The notes under the pieces are model-generated. The model was not told the DNA's origin, did not search any database, and saw nothing but the letters and a program-made list of their open reading frames with translations. DNA of 32,231 nucleotides from Eshraghiella sp045129695 (GTDB lineage Bacteria > Bacillota > Clostridia > Lachnospirales > Lachnospiraceae), in the NCBI GenBank assembly GCA_045129695.1, contig JBGVJZ010000042.1:1-32231 (forward strand). The letters run 5' to 3'. The position numbers and the translations under genes are program-made. Below, piece by piece: positions 25,773 to 32,231 of the stretch; the first letter of the stretch is position 1; each line of letters opens with the position of its first letter.

Positions 25773-26628
25773 TAACCTGCATCTCCTTTTCCATAAGAGC
25801 CAGCAGCTCTTTTGCAGTCTCATCCGATACCTTTACTCCATTCCACAGCTCAAAAGCAGCAACTCCCTGATATAAAAGCATTTTCAGTCCGTTATATGCA
25901 GGTGCACCATGCTTCCTGCACAATTGCATAAATCTTGTCTCTGCCGGATTAAAAATAATATCTACACCGGCTTCAACCAAATCATAGAATTCATCCTCCT
26001 CAATAGGTGCATTATCTACATTAGGATACAATCCGACACTTGTGGTCTGTATAACAGGATATTTGCCCTTCGGAAGCTTGTCATAATCCTTAAGCTCCAT
26101 CGGTACAACAATATCATTAAAATATCGGTTAACCTCTTTTGCAAGCCCCGCAGCCTTATCAATACTTCTGTTTAACAGATACACTTTTGCTGCACCCTCC
26201 TGTGCACACAGAAAAGTAATCGCTTTTGAAGCGCCTCCTGCTCCAAGTATAATGACCTCTCTGCCTTTAATCATTATACCCTCTTCACAAAGCTGTCTTC
26301 CAAGACCGATAATATCAGTATTATAGCCCTTATAACCATTCTCAGTGGTTACAATTGTATTAACTGCTCCAATTTTGTCTGCAAGATCATCTATCTCATC
26401 AAGATATGGAATAACTGCACATTTATGCGGCACTGTAACATTCATTCCAAGTATGCCAAGTGCCTCCGCCCCCTCAATTGCAGCTTTAATATTATCAGCC
26501 TCAACCTTAAATGCGGTATATGCAAGATTAATATTCAATTTTTCAGCCAGTGTATTATGAATCAGCGGCGAAATTGAATGTTCCACCGGATTTCCCAATA
26601 AACAGCATAGTTTTGTCTTAGCATTCAT
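25765..26628 (-). CDS. aroE: Shikimate dehydrogenase
   Basis: 287 residues. NADPH-dependent reduction of 3-dehydroshikimate to shikimate. Substrate site: EHSISPLIHN (Ser-x-Ser), the catalytic Lys in VTVPHK and Asp in NTDIIGL. NADP-binding loop: LGAGGASKA. C-terminal NGLKMLLYQG with Gln. It overlaps the yqeG gene by 11 bases at its start and aroK by 8 at its end, which gives the compact order yqeG-aroE-aroK-aroQ-pepP-like. Confidence 0.96.
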   Translation of the reverse strand: MNAKTKLCCLLGNPVEHSISPLIHNTLAEKLNINLAYTAFKVEADNIKAAIEGAEALGILGMNVTVPHKCAVIPYLDEIDDLADKIGAVNTIVTTENGYKGYNTDIIGLGRQLCEEGIMIKGREVIILGAGGASKAITFLCAQEGAAKVYLLNRSIDKAAGLAKEVNRYFNDIVVPMELKDYDKLPKGKYPVIQTTSVGLYPNVDNAPIEEDEFYDLVEAGVDIIFNPAETRFMQLCRKHGAPAYNGLKMLLYQGVAAFELWNGVKVSDETAKELLALMEKEMQVNG

Positions 26629-27130
26629 TTTCTTTTTTCACCTTTCTCCTGTAAAAATATAAAACAATTCTTTCCAGCTTGCGCTTTAATACAATCTGAA
26701 TCTCTTCCTTTGGATGAATCGGCTTAACAAGAATTGACATTATACCGCACCTGTTGGCACCATACACATCCGTAAAAAGCTGGTCACCCACAAAGCAGGT
26801 ATTGCTCTCATCAGTCCCCATCAATTCCATTGCTTTTCTATAATTCTTTTTTGAAGGCTTATTGGCTTTAAATACATATTGGGAATGTACTGCCTCTGCA
26901 AAAGGTTTGACTCTCGGCTCCTTGTTATTGGAAATCAGGCAGGTATCAAAGCCAATTGCCCTCAATTTGTCAAACAATTCTATCGCCCTGTTATTGGCGG
27001 GCACCCCATGCTCCACAAGGGTATTATCGATATCAAAAATTAATCCCCTTATACCGGAATTATACAGTTTATTAAAATCTATTTCATAGGTGGAATCCAC
27101 ATATCTGTCTGGATAAAATTTGCGAAACAT
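26618..27130 (-). CDS. YqeG family HAD phosphatase
   Basis: 170-residue HAD hydrolase of the YqeG/GEP4 (IIIA) type, whose relatives dephosphorylate phosphatidylglycerophosphate. Motif I is FDIDNTL, motif II SNN in CLISNNKE, the Lys motif is KPSKKN and motif III is VGDQLFTDV. The frame opens 12 codons earlier, but the ATG at 27130 follows GGAGG (spacing 4) and gives the family N-terminus MFRKFYPD. A clear promoter made of repeats lies just upstream, so this is probably the first gene of the aro operon. Confidence 0.9.
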   Translation of the reverse strand: MFRKFYPDRYVDSTYEIDFNKLYNSGIRGLIFDIDNTLVEHGVPANNRAIELFDKLRAIGFDTCLISNNKEPRVKPFAEAVHSQYVFKANKPSKKNYRKAMELMGTDESNTCFVGDQLFTDVYGANRCGIMSILVKPIHPKEEIQIVLKRKLERIVLYFYRRKVKKENEC

Positions 27131-27142
27131 ACTGCCTCCGTT

Positions 27143-27184
27143 CATCTGTATTATAATGCGACACATCTGTATTACAACGCAACA
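27143..27184 (-). repeat. Two tandem 21-bp direct repeats in the yqeG-aro promoter
   Basis: Two adjoining 21-bp units, 27143-27163 and 27164-27184, match at 18 of 21 positions. Each contains TTGTAATACAG or TTATAATACAG on the minus strand. They hold the -10 and -35 boxes of the operon's promoter. The spacing equals two turns of DNA. Confidence 0.8.
27150..27177 (-). promoter_or_regulatory. Promoter of the yqeG-aroE-aroK-aroQ operon
   Basis: On the minus strand TTGTAA (27172-27177), a 16-base spacer and a perfect TATAAT (27150-27155). It lies just upstream of the GGAGG of yqeG. Confidence 0.65.
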
Positions 27185-27205
27185 AAAGCCCCGGGCAACC
27201 GGGGC
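27184..27205 (-). terminator. Terminator after nrdR
   Basis: GC-rich 7-bp stem GCCCCGG/CCGGGGC (27188-27194 with 27199-27205), a 4-base loop and TTTTG on the minus strand. It begins 18 bases after the nrdR stop. The T run is short. Confidence 0.72.
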
Positions 27206-27222
27206 AGAAAGCTCTATTAAAA

Positions 27223-27672
27223 CTATTCAAGAAATTTCTTTAACTCATTCATGAAAGTATTAACGTCTTTAAACTCACGATATACGGATGCAAATCTTAC
27301 ATAGGCAACTGCGTCCAAATCCTTGAGCTTATCCATAACCAAATCTCCGATTATAGTAGTTGGAATTTCCTTCTCATCAAGATTAAATATTCTGGTCTCA
27401 ATATCATCAACAATTTTCGTAATGGTGTTAACTGAAACCGGTCTTTTATGACATGAACGAATAATTCCATCCTGTATCTTATTGCGGTCATACGGCTCCC
27501 TGTTATTATCTCTTTTAATGACAATCAACGGAACCGTTTCAACCTTCTCGTATGTAGTAAACCTTTTACCACATTCATCACACTGTCTTCTTCTGCGAAT
27601 TGAATTGTTATCCTCTGCCGGTCTTGAATCAATAACCTTTGTATTTTCTTCTCCACAAAACGGACATCTCAT
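27223..27672 (-). CDS. nrdR: Transcriptional repressor NrdR
   Basis: 149 residues. Controls ribonucleotide reductase genes in response to ATP/dATP. The N-terminal zinc ribbon has CPFC and CDEC cysteine pairs with the SRRxxxx...RRRRQC segment between them. An ATP-cone follows from about residue 46 (VIKRDNNREPYDRNKI). The frame starts 8 codons earlier at 27696, but the ATG at 27672 has GGGAGAG six bases upstream and gives the family start MRCPFC. No ribonucleotide reductase gene is in the window. Confidence 0.97.
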   Translation of the reverse strand: MRCPFCGEENTKVIDSRPAEDNNSIRRRRQCDECGKRFTTYEKVETVPLIVIKRDNNREPYDRNKIQDGIIRSCHKRPVSVNTITKIVDDIETRIFNLDEKEIPTTIIGDLVMDKLKDLDAVAYVRFASVYREFKDVNTFMNELKKFLE

Positions 27673-27712
27673 AATTTTCTCTCCCTGTCTCGCCATAAGG
27701 CTATATACAACA

Positions 27713-27741
27713 ATTATAGAGTTTTATAAAAAATACGTCAA
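27713..27741 (-). promoter_or_regulatory. Strong promoter of nrdR
   Basis: On the minus strand TTGACG (27736-27741), a 17-base spacer and TATAAT (27713-27718), just after the end of the PRC-barrel gene. nrdR can thus be read separately. Confidence 0.8.
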
Positions 27742-27749
27742 CTATTTTT

Positions 27750-28007
27750 CTATATGATTTTGCATAAAACCTTTTCAACACATACATTTACAAGTATTAT
27801 ATCCGGTCCTATTTTGGTAATACATTCAAAAGGAATTATATATTCACTTTCCCGACACAGAAAGCCAAGCACTTTGCCGGGTCCGGGAACAATTATTGCC
27901 AGTACTCTTCCGTTGCACAAATCAATATCAATATCTGAAACACATCCAAGTATTTTGCAATCTGCCGAATTTATCACTTCTTTGTTCCTTAATTCACAAA
28001 TTCGCAT
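27750..28007 (-). CDS. YlmC/YmxH family PRC-barrel sporulation protein
   Basis: 85-residue protein of the PRC-barrel type (MRICELRNKEVINSADCKILG...DIDIDLCNGRVLAIIVPGP, then the YIIPFECITKIGPDIILV strand). Family members are found in spore-forming Firmicutes, often near sigE/sigG or nrdR. The function is poorly known. The ATG has AAGGGG upstream. It lies between the LCP terminator and nrdR, with no terminator between it and nrdR. Confidence 0.85.
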   Translation of the reverse strand: MRICELRNKEVINSADCKILGCVSDIDIDLCNGRVLAIIVPGPGKVLGFLCRESEYIIPFECITKIGPDIILVNVCVEKVLCKII

Positions 28008-28044
28008 AATCAGACCCCTTAATTACCTGTTAATATATTATATG

Positions 28045-28072
28045 AAAAAGGAGAAGATTGGTTCTTCTCCTT
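28045..28072 (-). terminator. Terminator of the TPP enzyme-cytidylyltransferase-LCP operon
   Basis: Perfect 10-bp stem AAGGAGAAGA (28048-28057 with 28063-28072), a 5-base loop and five T in a row on the minus strand, directly after the LCP stop codon. Confidence 0.9.
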
Positions 28073-28076
28073 AGAA

Positions 28077-29204
28077 TTATTCCTCTTCAATTTCCTTTCC
28101 GGAATAAACAACATCATACAAATATTGCACATAAGCGTCCATATCAATTGAAAGACTTGATATTCCCCCAATTGTAATCGAACCATACCCAACCTGCTTA
28201 TTCGGAATTGCAGACGATACAATTTCATAAGAGGACAATTCCGGCAGCAGACAGATTAATTCCAAAAATTCATCCGTCGGGATATTTGTGGTTACCTGCG
28301 GCAGGATCGTATCCAAAAGCTCAATTACTGTATCAGGGTCAGTCTTTTTGAATTTCTCAAAAATCTCTGTTACAACAGTTCTCTGGCGTTCGGTTCTTGT
28401 AAAATCACCATTACCTACATAACGAAGTCTCGCATAAGCAAGCGACTGGCGACCGTTAAGATGCTGTGGTGAACCATTTGCAAATGTTAAATAATCCGCA
28501 TCCTCATCACAGCCTACAATAAGATTACTGGCATGAATATACTGATTAAGCCAGTACAGCTCCTCCTCCTGAACACTGATATCCAAACCTCCGAGAATAT
28601 CCACTATATCAATAAATGATTTAAAATTAACGGCTATGTATCTGTCAACCTTAAGTGAAAAATTATACTCCAATGTATCAAGCAGCAGTTCAATACCACC
28701 ATATGCAAAAGAGGCATTCATCTTGTCAAACCCTTTATCCGGTATTTTCACATATAAATCTCTAAGAAAAGACGTACCAACAATCTGTTTGGTTTTCTTA
28801 TTGATTGACACTAAAAGCATTACATCCGACCTTCCGCCATTCTGCGGAATTCTCTCGTCTGTACCGACAAGAAGGATATTATATACCTCATTAAGCTCAG
28901 GAAGCTTGTCCACACTTCCTCTTCTGGCCAGCACCTCCTCAACAGCCTGCTTATACTCATTAATTACAATATCCGAAGAATCCTCAGGCGTTGTCTCGTC
29001 AGGATTAGTCACATCATCCGCAAACGAGCTTGTCTCTGCAAGAATTGTGTAATTCTCATTTAATGGCACATAATTAACTTTTTTGTAATAATGCACAATA
29101 ACCAGTACCAAAACCAAAATTGACAGAATCATAAACCCTGCGAAAATTCCGGTTATCATTCCTATTCTTTTGACTGTTCTTTTTTTCTTACTGTTATTTG
29201 ACAT
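28077..29204 (-). CDS. LytR-CpsA-Psr (LCP) family cell-wall polymer ligase
   Basis: 375 residues. LCP enzymes move wall polymers (teichoic acids, capsule) from undecaprenyl pyrophosphate to peptidoglycan outside the cell. A basic cytoplasmic N-terminus is followed by one membrane helix (about 16-38), an acidic linker (50-80) and the LCP domain from about 105. Motifs: GGRSDVMLLVSIN (phosphate-binding Arg and Asp), SFLRDLYVKIP (two Arg/Asp) and YARLRY...DFTRTERQR (Arg-rich end). The ATG has a GAGGA site overlapping the stop of the upstream gene, so it is coupled to the cytidylyltransferase fusion. It ends the operon. Confidence 0.94.
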   Translation of the reverse strand: MSNNSKKKRTVKRIGMITGIFAGFMILSILVLVLVIVHYYKKVNYVPLNENYTILAETSSFADDVTNPDETTPEDSSDIVINEYKQAVEEVLARRGSVDKLPELNEVYNILLVGTDERIPQNGGRSDVMLLVSINKKTKQIVGTSFLRDLYVKIPDKGFDKMNASFAYGGIELLLDTLEYNFSLKVDRYIAVNFKSFIDIVDILGGLDISVQEEELYWLNQYIHASNLIVGCDEDADYLTFANGSPQHLNGRQSLAYARLRYVGNGDFTRTERQRTVVTEIFEKFKKTDPDTVIELLDTILPQVTTNIPTDEFLELICLLPELSSYEIVSSAIPNKQVGYGSITIGGISSLSIDMDAYVQYLYDVVYSGKEIEEE

Positions 29205-29213
29205 AGTTTTTCC

Positions 29214-30506
29214 TCAATCCACTACTGCATTAATCATCTCAACAATCTTCAACGATTCCTCATTGAAAATCCTTGTACTCTCATATCTGTGATCTTTTTT
29301 CATAATCATAAGCTCCTGCAATAAATATCGGAAACCGTTTCCATCAAAATTAAAGCTGTATCTTTTTGGTGTATTATTATCAATAAGCCTGGTCTCAAAA
29401 TATCCGGTATTCCACCAGTCATCAGGAATACTTATTTTGCCTTTGTCACCTATAATTTCCATATTATCATCGACATTTACCTTATCACCCACTTCAATTG
29501 TTGCAATGGCGTTGTCATAATTAACATTTATCATATGATACATGGCTTCGCCTGCAAAGTTATGTACCACTGAGCAGGTTATATCTGTGTAATTTTTGCC
29601 AAGGAGTTTAATAATAGCACAGAACGGATACATCAAAACATCCTGCAAATCCTTGCCAAATGCCTGTGAACTGATTGAACATTTAACACTTATAACATTT
29701 CCTATGAGACTTGAATTAATAAGCCATACAAGCTGCGTAAATGCTCTTAAATAAACAGTGATAACATCCTCACATATAACTGTTTTGTTCTTCTTGGCCA
29801 GCTTAAAAAGTTCGGAAAGTTTGTCCTGCTCCCTTGTTATCGGGGCATTACAGATAACCGACTTTTTATTTTTAACAGCTTCAAGAACCAAATCATACCT
29901 GTCTTCATAACGGGTATTTACATATACAATTTCCGCATCACCAAGAAATTGTGAATAATTAGAAAAATGTCCATTCAGGTCATATTTCTCATAGAATTTT
30001 TTTGCAAGCGACTCATCCCTGGAAAATACATTCTCAAAATGCACACCACTCACATACTTTGACTCAAGTATTGTTCCGTGGTCATCCAACTCATCTGTTG
30101 CAATTCCTATTCTGTTAGGTACATCATTATTCTCTCTAATCTGGGTACTTGAAATATTCTTGGTACGTTCAAGGTAAATTACATCGCAGTAATTATTAAG
30201 GTAATCGAATTTGCCCTTCCAGTCCGAGCCGATAACCAGTGCATCCACCTGATATTTAATAATATCATTAACCTTCTGCCCCTGATATTCTTCAATAATA
30301 ATCTCATCTGCAAAACCGGTCTTCATAACATTTTCAATTCTTGTCACAAGACCGTCCCTTACATTAAGCTTACCTCTCTCAATATCATAGCTTTCACTGG
30401 TAACACCGACAATAAGGTAGTCCCCTAATTCCCTTGCTCTTTTTAAAATATTGTAATGTCCCCTATGAAACAAATCAAAGGTTCCATAGGTAATAATCTT
30501 TTTCAT
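29214..30506 (-). CDS. TagD-like cytidylyltransferase fused to degenerate Gfo/Idh/MocA domain
   Basis: 430 residues in two parts. Residues 1-130 are a cytidylyltransferase of the glycerol-3-phosphate (TagD) type: TYGTFDLFHRGH with HxGH at 14-17, and RTKNISSTQIR (114-124). It should make a CDP-activated polyol or similar unit. Residues 132-430 follow the Gfo/Idh/MocA oxidoreductase plan, but the glycine-rich nucleotide loop is missing (RIGIATDELDDHG) and the catalytic EKP is NAP (220-222). This half may be inactive in redox chemistry or have another role. The ATG has GAGGG upstream. It lies 27 bases after the TPP enzyme and 9 bases before the LCP gene. Confidence 0.85.
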   Translation of the reverse strand: MKKIITYGTFDLFHRGHYNILKRARELGDYLIVGVTSESYDIERGKLNVRDGLVTRIENVMKTGFADEIIIEEYQGQKVNDIIKYQVDALVIGSDWKGKFDYLNNYCDVIYLERTKNISSTQIRENNDVPNRIGIATDELDDHGTILESKYVSGVHFENVFSRDESLAKKFYEKYDLNGHFSNYSQFLGDAEIVYVNTRYEDRYDLVLEAVKNKKSVICNAPITREQDKLSELFKLAKKNKTVICEDVITVYLRAFTQLVWLINSSLIGNVISVKCSISSQAFGKDLQDVLMYPFCAIIKLLGKNYTDITCSVVHNFAGEAMYHMINVNYDNAIATIEVGDKVNVDDNMEIIGDKGKISIPDDWWNTGYFETRLIDNNTPKRYSFNFDGNGFRYLLQELMIMKKDHRYESTRIFNEESLKIVEMINAVVD

Positions 30507-30533
30507 ATTTTTTCCCTCTTGAATGTGAATTGC

Positions 30534-32231
30534 TTACAATAAAAGCAATTCTTCCATAAGTTCATCAGAAATATATGGCTTCTGATGATACATTTCCTGT
30601 CCAAAATAAGTCTTTGGATATGCTTTGGTATCAACAGGCAATGCAACCTCCACCAGAACCGGCTTCATCTCATTAATTGTATTCTTCAAAGCATCCAACT
30701 CATTAATATTAGTAACCCTGTATGAATCTATGCCATATGCCCTGCCTATGTCAACAAATGAAGGTGAATCAAACCCGCCCTCTGTTGACGAACCATAGTA
30801 ACGGCTTCCGAAGAAATCATCCTGCTGCTGCCGGATAAGCCCGAGAACATTATTATTCATGACAAAAATTGTTACCGGTACCTGCTCTCTTACAACCCAC
30901 TGCAGTTCCTGGATATTCATCTGGAAAGCTCCGTCTCCGGCTATACAGAAGGTCTTATTTCTTCCGGCATAATAAGCTCCAATCGCAGCCGGCAGTGAGA
31001 AGCCCATCGCACCATGTCCACCTGAGAAAATTATTCTGCGGTTACCAATGGATGGAAGTGACTGTGCAGACCATATCTGATGCTGTCCTACATCAATTGC
31101 AAAAGTGCTGTCAGTTGTTGCAAGCTCACCGATTCGTCTCACCCATGCATTAGGAATTCGCTCCTCACAGGAAGCATTAAAATCCTCCGTTCTGGTTTTA
31201 CAGACATTACAGATATTAATCCATTCTTCTCTGTCCGGTGCAGTATAATCTGATTCTACGATATAAGGAATAAGCTCATTAACATCTGCCACATAAGAAG
31301 TCTCATCACCATGGACTTTTCTCTTTAATTCGATTTCATCCAAATCCACGCGAATTATATCTGCATTCACAGCAAACTTATCCGGATTACCGGTCTGTCT
31401 TCTGCACATGCTTGAACCAAGTGACAGAATCAAATCTGCCTTCTTGTATGCAACAATGTTGGCTGCCCTGAATCCGTACGCCGCACCCAGGTAACCAAGA
31501 TTTCTTCTGTCATCACTGTCAATCAAATCTATACCCGGCATACTTGTCATAACAGGTATATTTAACTTGTCAACAAGCCTGCAAATCACTCTCTTATCCG
31601 ACCTTGATATTGCATTACCAAGCATAAGTATAGGTCTTTGTGCCGCATCAAGCAACCTAAATATATCATCAACAAATGAAAAATCAGTTTCATTATTTTT
31701 AATTTTTTGTTGCATTTTGTTACAGCTATCCGGCATTTTGGATTTCTGTATATTCATCGGAATATCCAAAACTACCGGACCCTTGCGGCCTGAATTGGCA
31801 ATATTCCATGCTTTTTCAAGTTCATCAAAAACCTTGGATACATCATCAATCATTACCGAATACTTGGTAATCGGTCCGGTTATTCCTACAACGTCAGTCT
31901 GTTGAAAGCCCTGCTGCCTTAATTCAGTAATTTCAGTATACTCAGTTGTATTAAGCTGTCCTGTGATGAAAATAACCGGAACTGAATCGTAATATGCATC
32001 TGCAATTGCTGATATAAGGTTAAGTGCGCCGGGACCACTTGTGGCATATGCTACTCCGCAGCACTGCTTAGTCTTTGCATAACCAACTGCAGCGAAGCCG
32101 GCTCCCTGCTCATTATAGCAGGAATGATTATTTACATTCGGATTAGAACAAATGGCTTCAATAAAATAAGCAATCATTGTTCCCTGATATCCAAAATAAT
32201 CTTTTATTCCTTTTTGTTCAAGATAATTAAC
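30534..32231 (-). CDS. TPP-dependent acetolactate synthase-like enzyme (partial, runs off the right edge)
   Basis: At least 565 residues; the frame stays open without a stop to the end of the window, so the ATG at 32177 is internal and the true start is outside. The visible N-terminus reads like the PYR domain (KGIKDYFGYQGT), followed by the catalytic Glu in NEQGAGFAA. The middle domain covers about 200-340. The TPP motif is GDGAFQMN...NN near the C-terminus. DVGQHQIWSAQ and GGHGAMGFSLPAAIGA resemble acetolactate synthase. Its neighbours (CDP-activating fusion, LCP ligase) argue for sugar or wall-polymer chemistry, as in YerE-type enzymes that add a two-carbon unit to CDP-sugars. The substrate is unproven. 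Confidence 0.85.
   Translation of the reverse strand, partial: VNYLEQKGIKDYFGYQGTMIAYFIEAICSNPNVNNHSCYNEQGAGFAAVGYAKTKQCCGVAYATSGPGALNLISAIADAYYDSVPVIFITGQLNTTEYTEITELRQQGFQQTDVVGITGPITKYSVMIDDVSKVFDELEKAWNIANSGRKGPVVLDIPMNIQKSKMPDSCNKMQQKIKNNETDFSFVDDIFRLLDAAQRPILMLGNAISRSDKRVICRLVDKLNIPVMTSMPGIDLIDSDDRRNLGYLGAAYGFRAANIVAYKKADLILSLGSSMCRRQTGNPDKFAVNADIIRVDLDEIELKRKVHGDETSYVADVNELIPYIVESDYTAPDREEWINICNVCKTRTEDFNASCEERIPNAWVRRIGELATTDSTFAIDVGQHQIWSAQSLPSIGNRRIIFSGGHGAMGFSLPAAIGAYYAGRNKTFCIAGDGAFQMNIQELQWVVREQVPVTIFVMNNNVLGLIRQQQDDFFGSRYYGSSTEGGFDSPSFVDIGRAYGIDSYRVTNINELDALKNTINEMKPVLVEVALPVDTKAYPKTYFGQEMYHQKPYISDELMEELLLL

Noticed and set aside
27143..27184. NrdR box in the yqeG promoter, next to nrdR
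   Set aside because: The repeats read TGT...ACA rather than the ACA...TGT palindrome of NrdR boxes, and the operon is not a reductase operon.
30534..32177. TPP enzyme as a complete gene starting at 32177
   Set aside because: The 18 codons before this ATG continue the conserved N-terminal domain (KGIKDYFGYQGT) in frame to the window edge, so the gene is truncated by the window.

Overview
The window looks like a chromosomal stretch of a low-GC, Gram-positive anaerobe of the Clostridia, most likely a Lachnospiraceae member. The reasons are A/T-rich DNA, strong GGAGG-type ribosome sites with frequent GTG/TTG starts, the dgt-dnaG-rpoD-trmK-nif3 cluster, a YlmC/YmxH-type PRC-barrel protein, a DUF1540 protein, an LCP cell-wall ligase and a pyrB-pyrI pair. 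The taxonomic call is inference; no 16S gene is present. Only pyrB and pyrI lie on the + strand.

Layout. 1-2.1 kb: an ABC-F ATPase and a cysteine-rich DUF1540 protein. 2.2-4.7 kb: an AMP-forming ligase and a DUF1624/HGSNAT-type membrane acyltransferase under one promoter. 4.7-5.9 kb: a lipoprotein with a Tyr/Asp-rich tail and a perfect consensus promoter, back to back with pyrBI (6.1-7.4 kb). 7.66-10.9 kb: a phosphorelay made of a two-receiver response regulator and a membrane hybrid histidine kinase with its own HPt domain. 11.0-14.5 kb: a two-ATPase, two-permease ABC exporter. 14.6-16.1 kb: a GHKL kinase/LytTR regulator pair. 16.13-16.6 kb: the broken tail of an XRE-type antitoxin gene, then RNase P RNA (rnpB). 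16.7-23.7 kb: udk-like kinase, nif3, trmK, rpoD, dnaG and dgt. 23.8-27.2 kb: an M24 peptidase, aroQ, aroK, aroE and a YqeG phosphatase, tightly overlapping. 27.2-28.0 kb: nrdR and a YlmC/YmxH-like gene. 28.1-32.2 kb: an LCP ligase, a cytidylyltransferase fused to a degenerate Gfo/Idh/MocA domain, and a TPP enzyme that runs off the right edge.

Most of the window is ordinary housekeeping. The most promising region is the right end. A TPP-dependent enzyme, a CDP-activating fusion protein and an LCP ligase sit in one operon that ends at a clear terminator. This suggests the 3' end of a locus that makes an unusual CDP-activated unit and attaches the polymer to peptidoglycan. The fused oxidoreductase domain lacks both its usual glycine-rich motif and its catalytic lysine. 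Other signals worth checking are the XRE remnant beside rnpB, a promoter built from two 21-bp tandem repeats, a promoter nested in a terminator, and a long hairpin between pyrI and the hybrid kinase.

No CRISPR array, tRNA, intact insertion sequence or prophage was seen.
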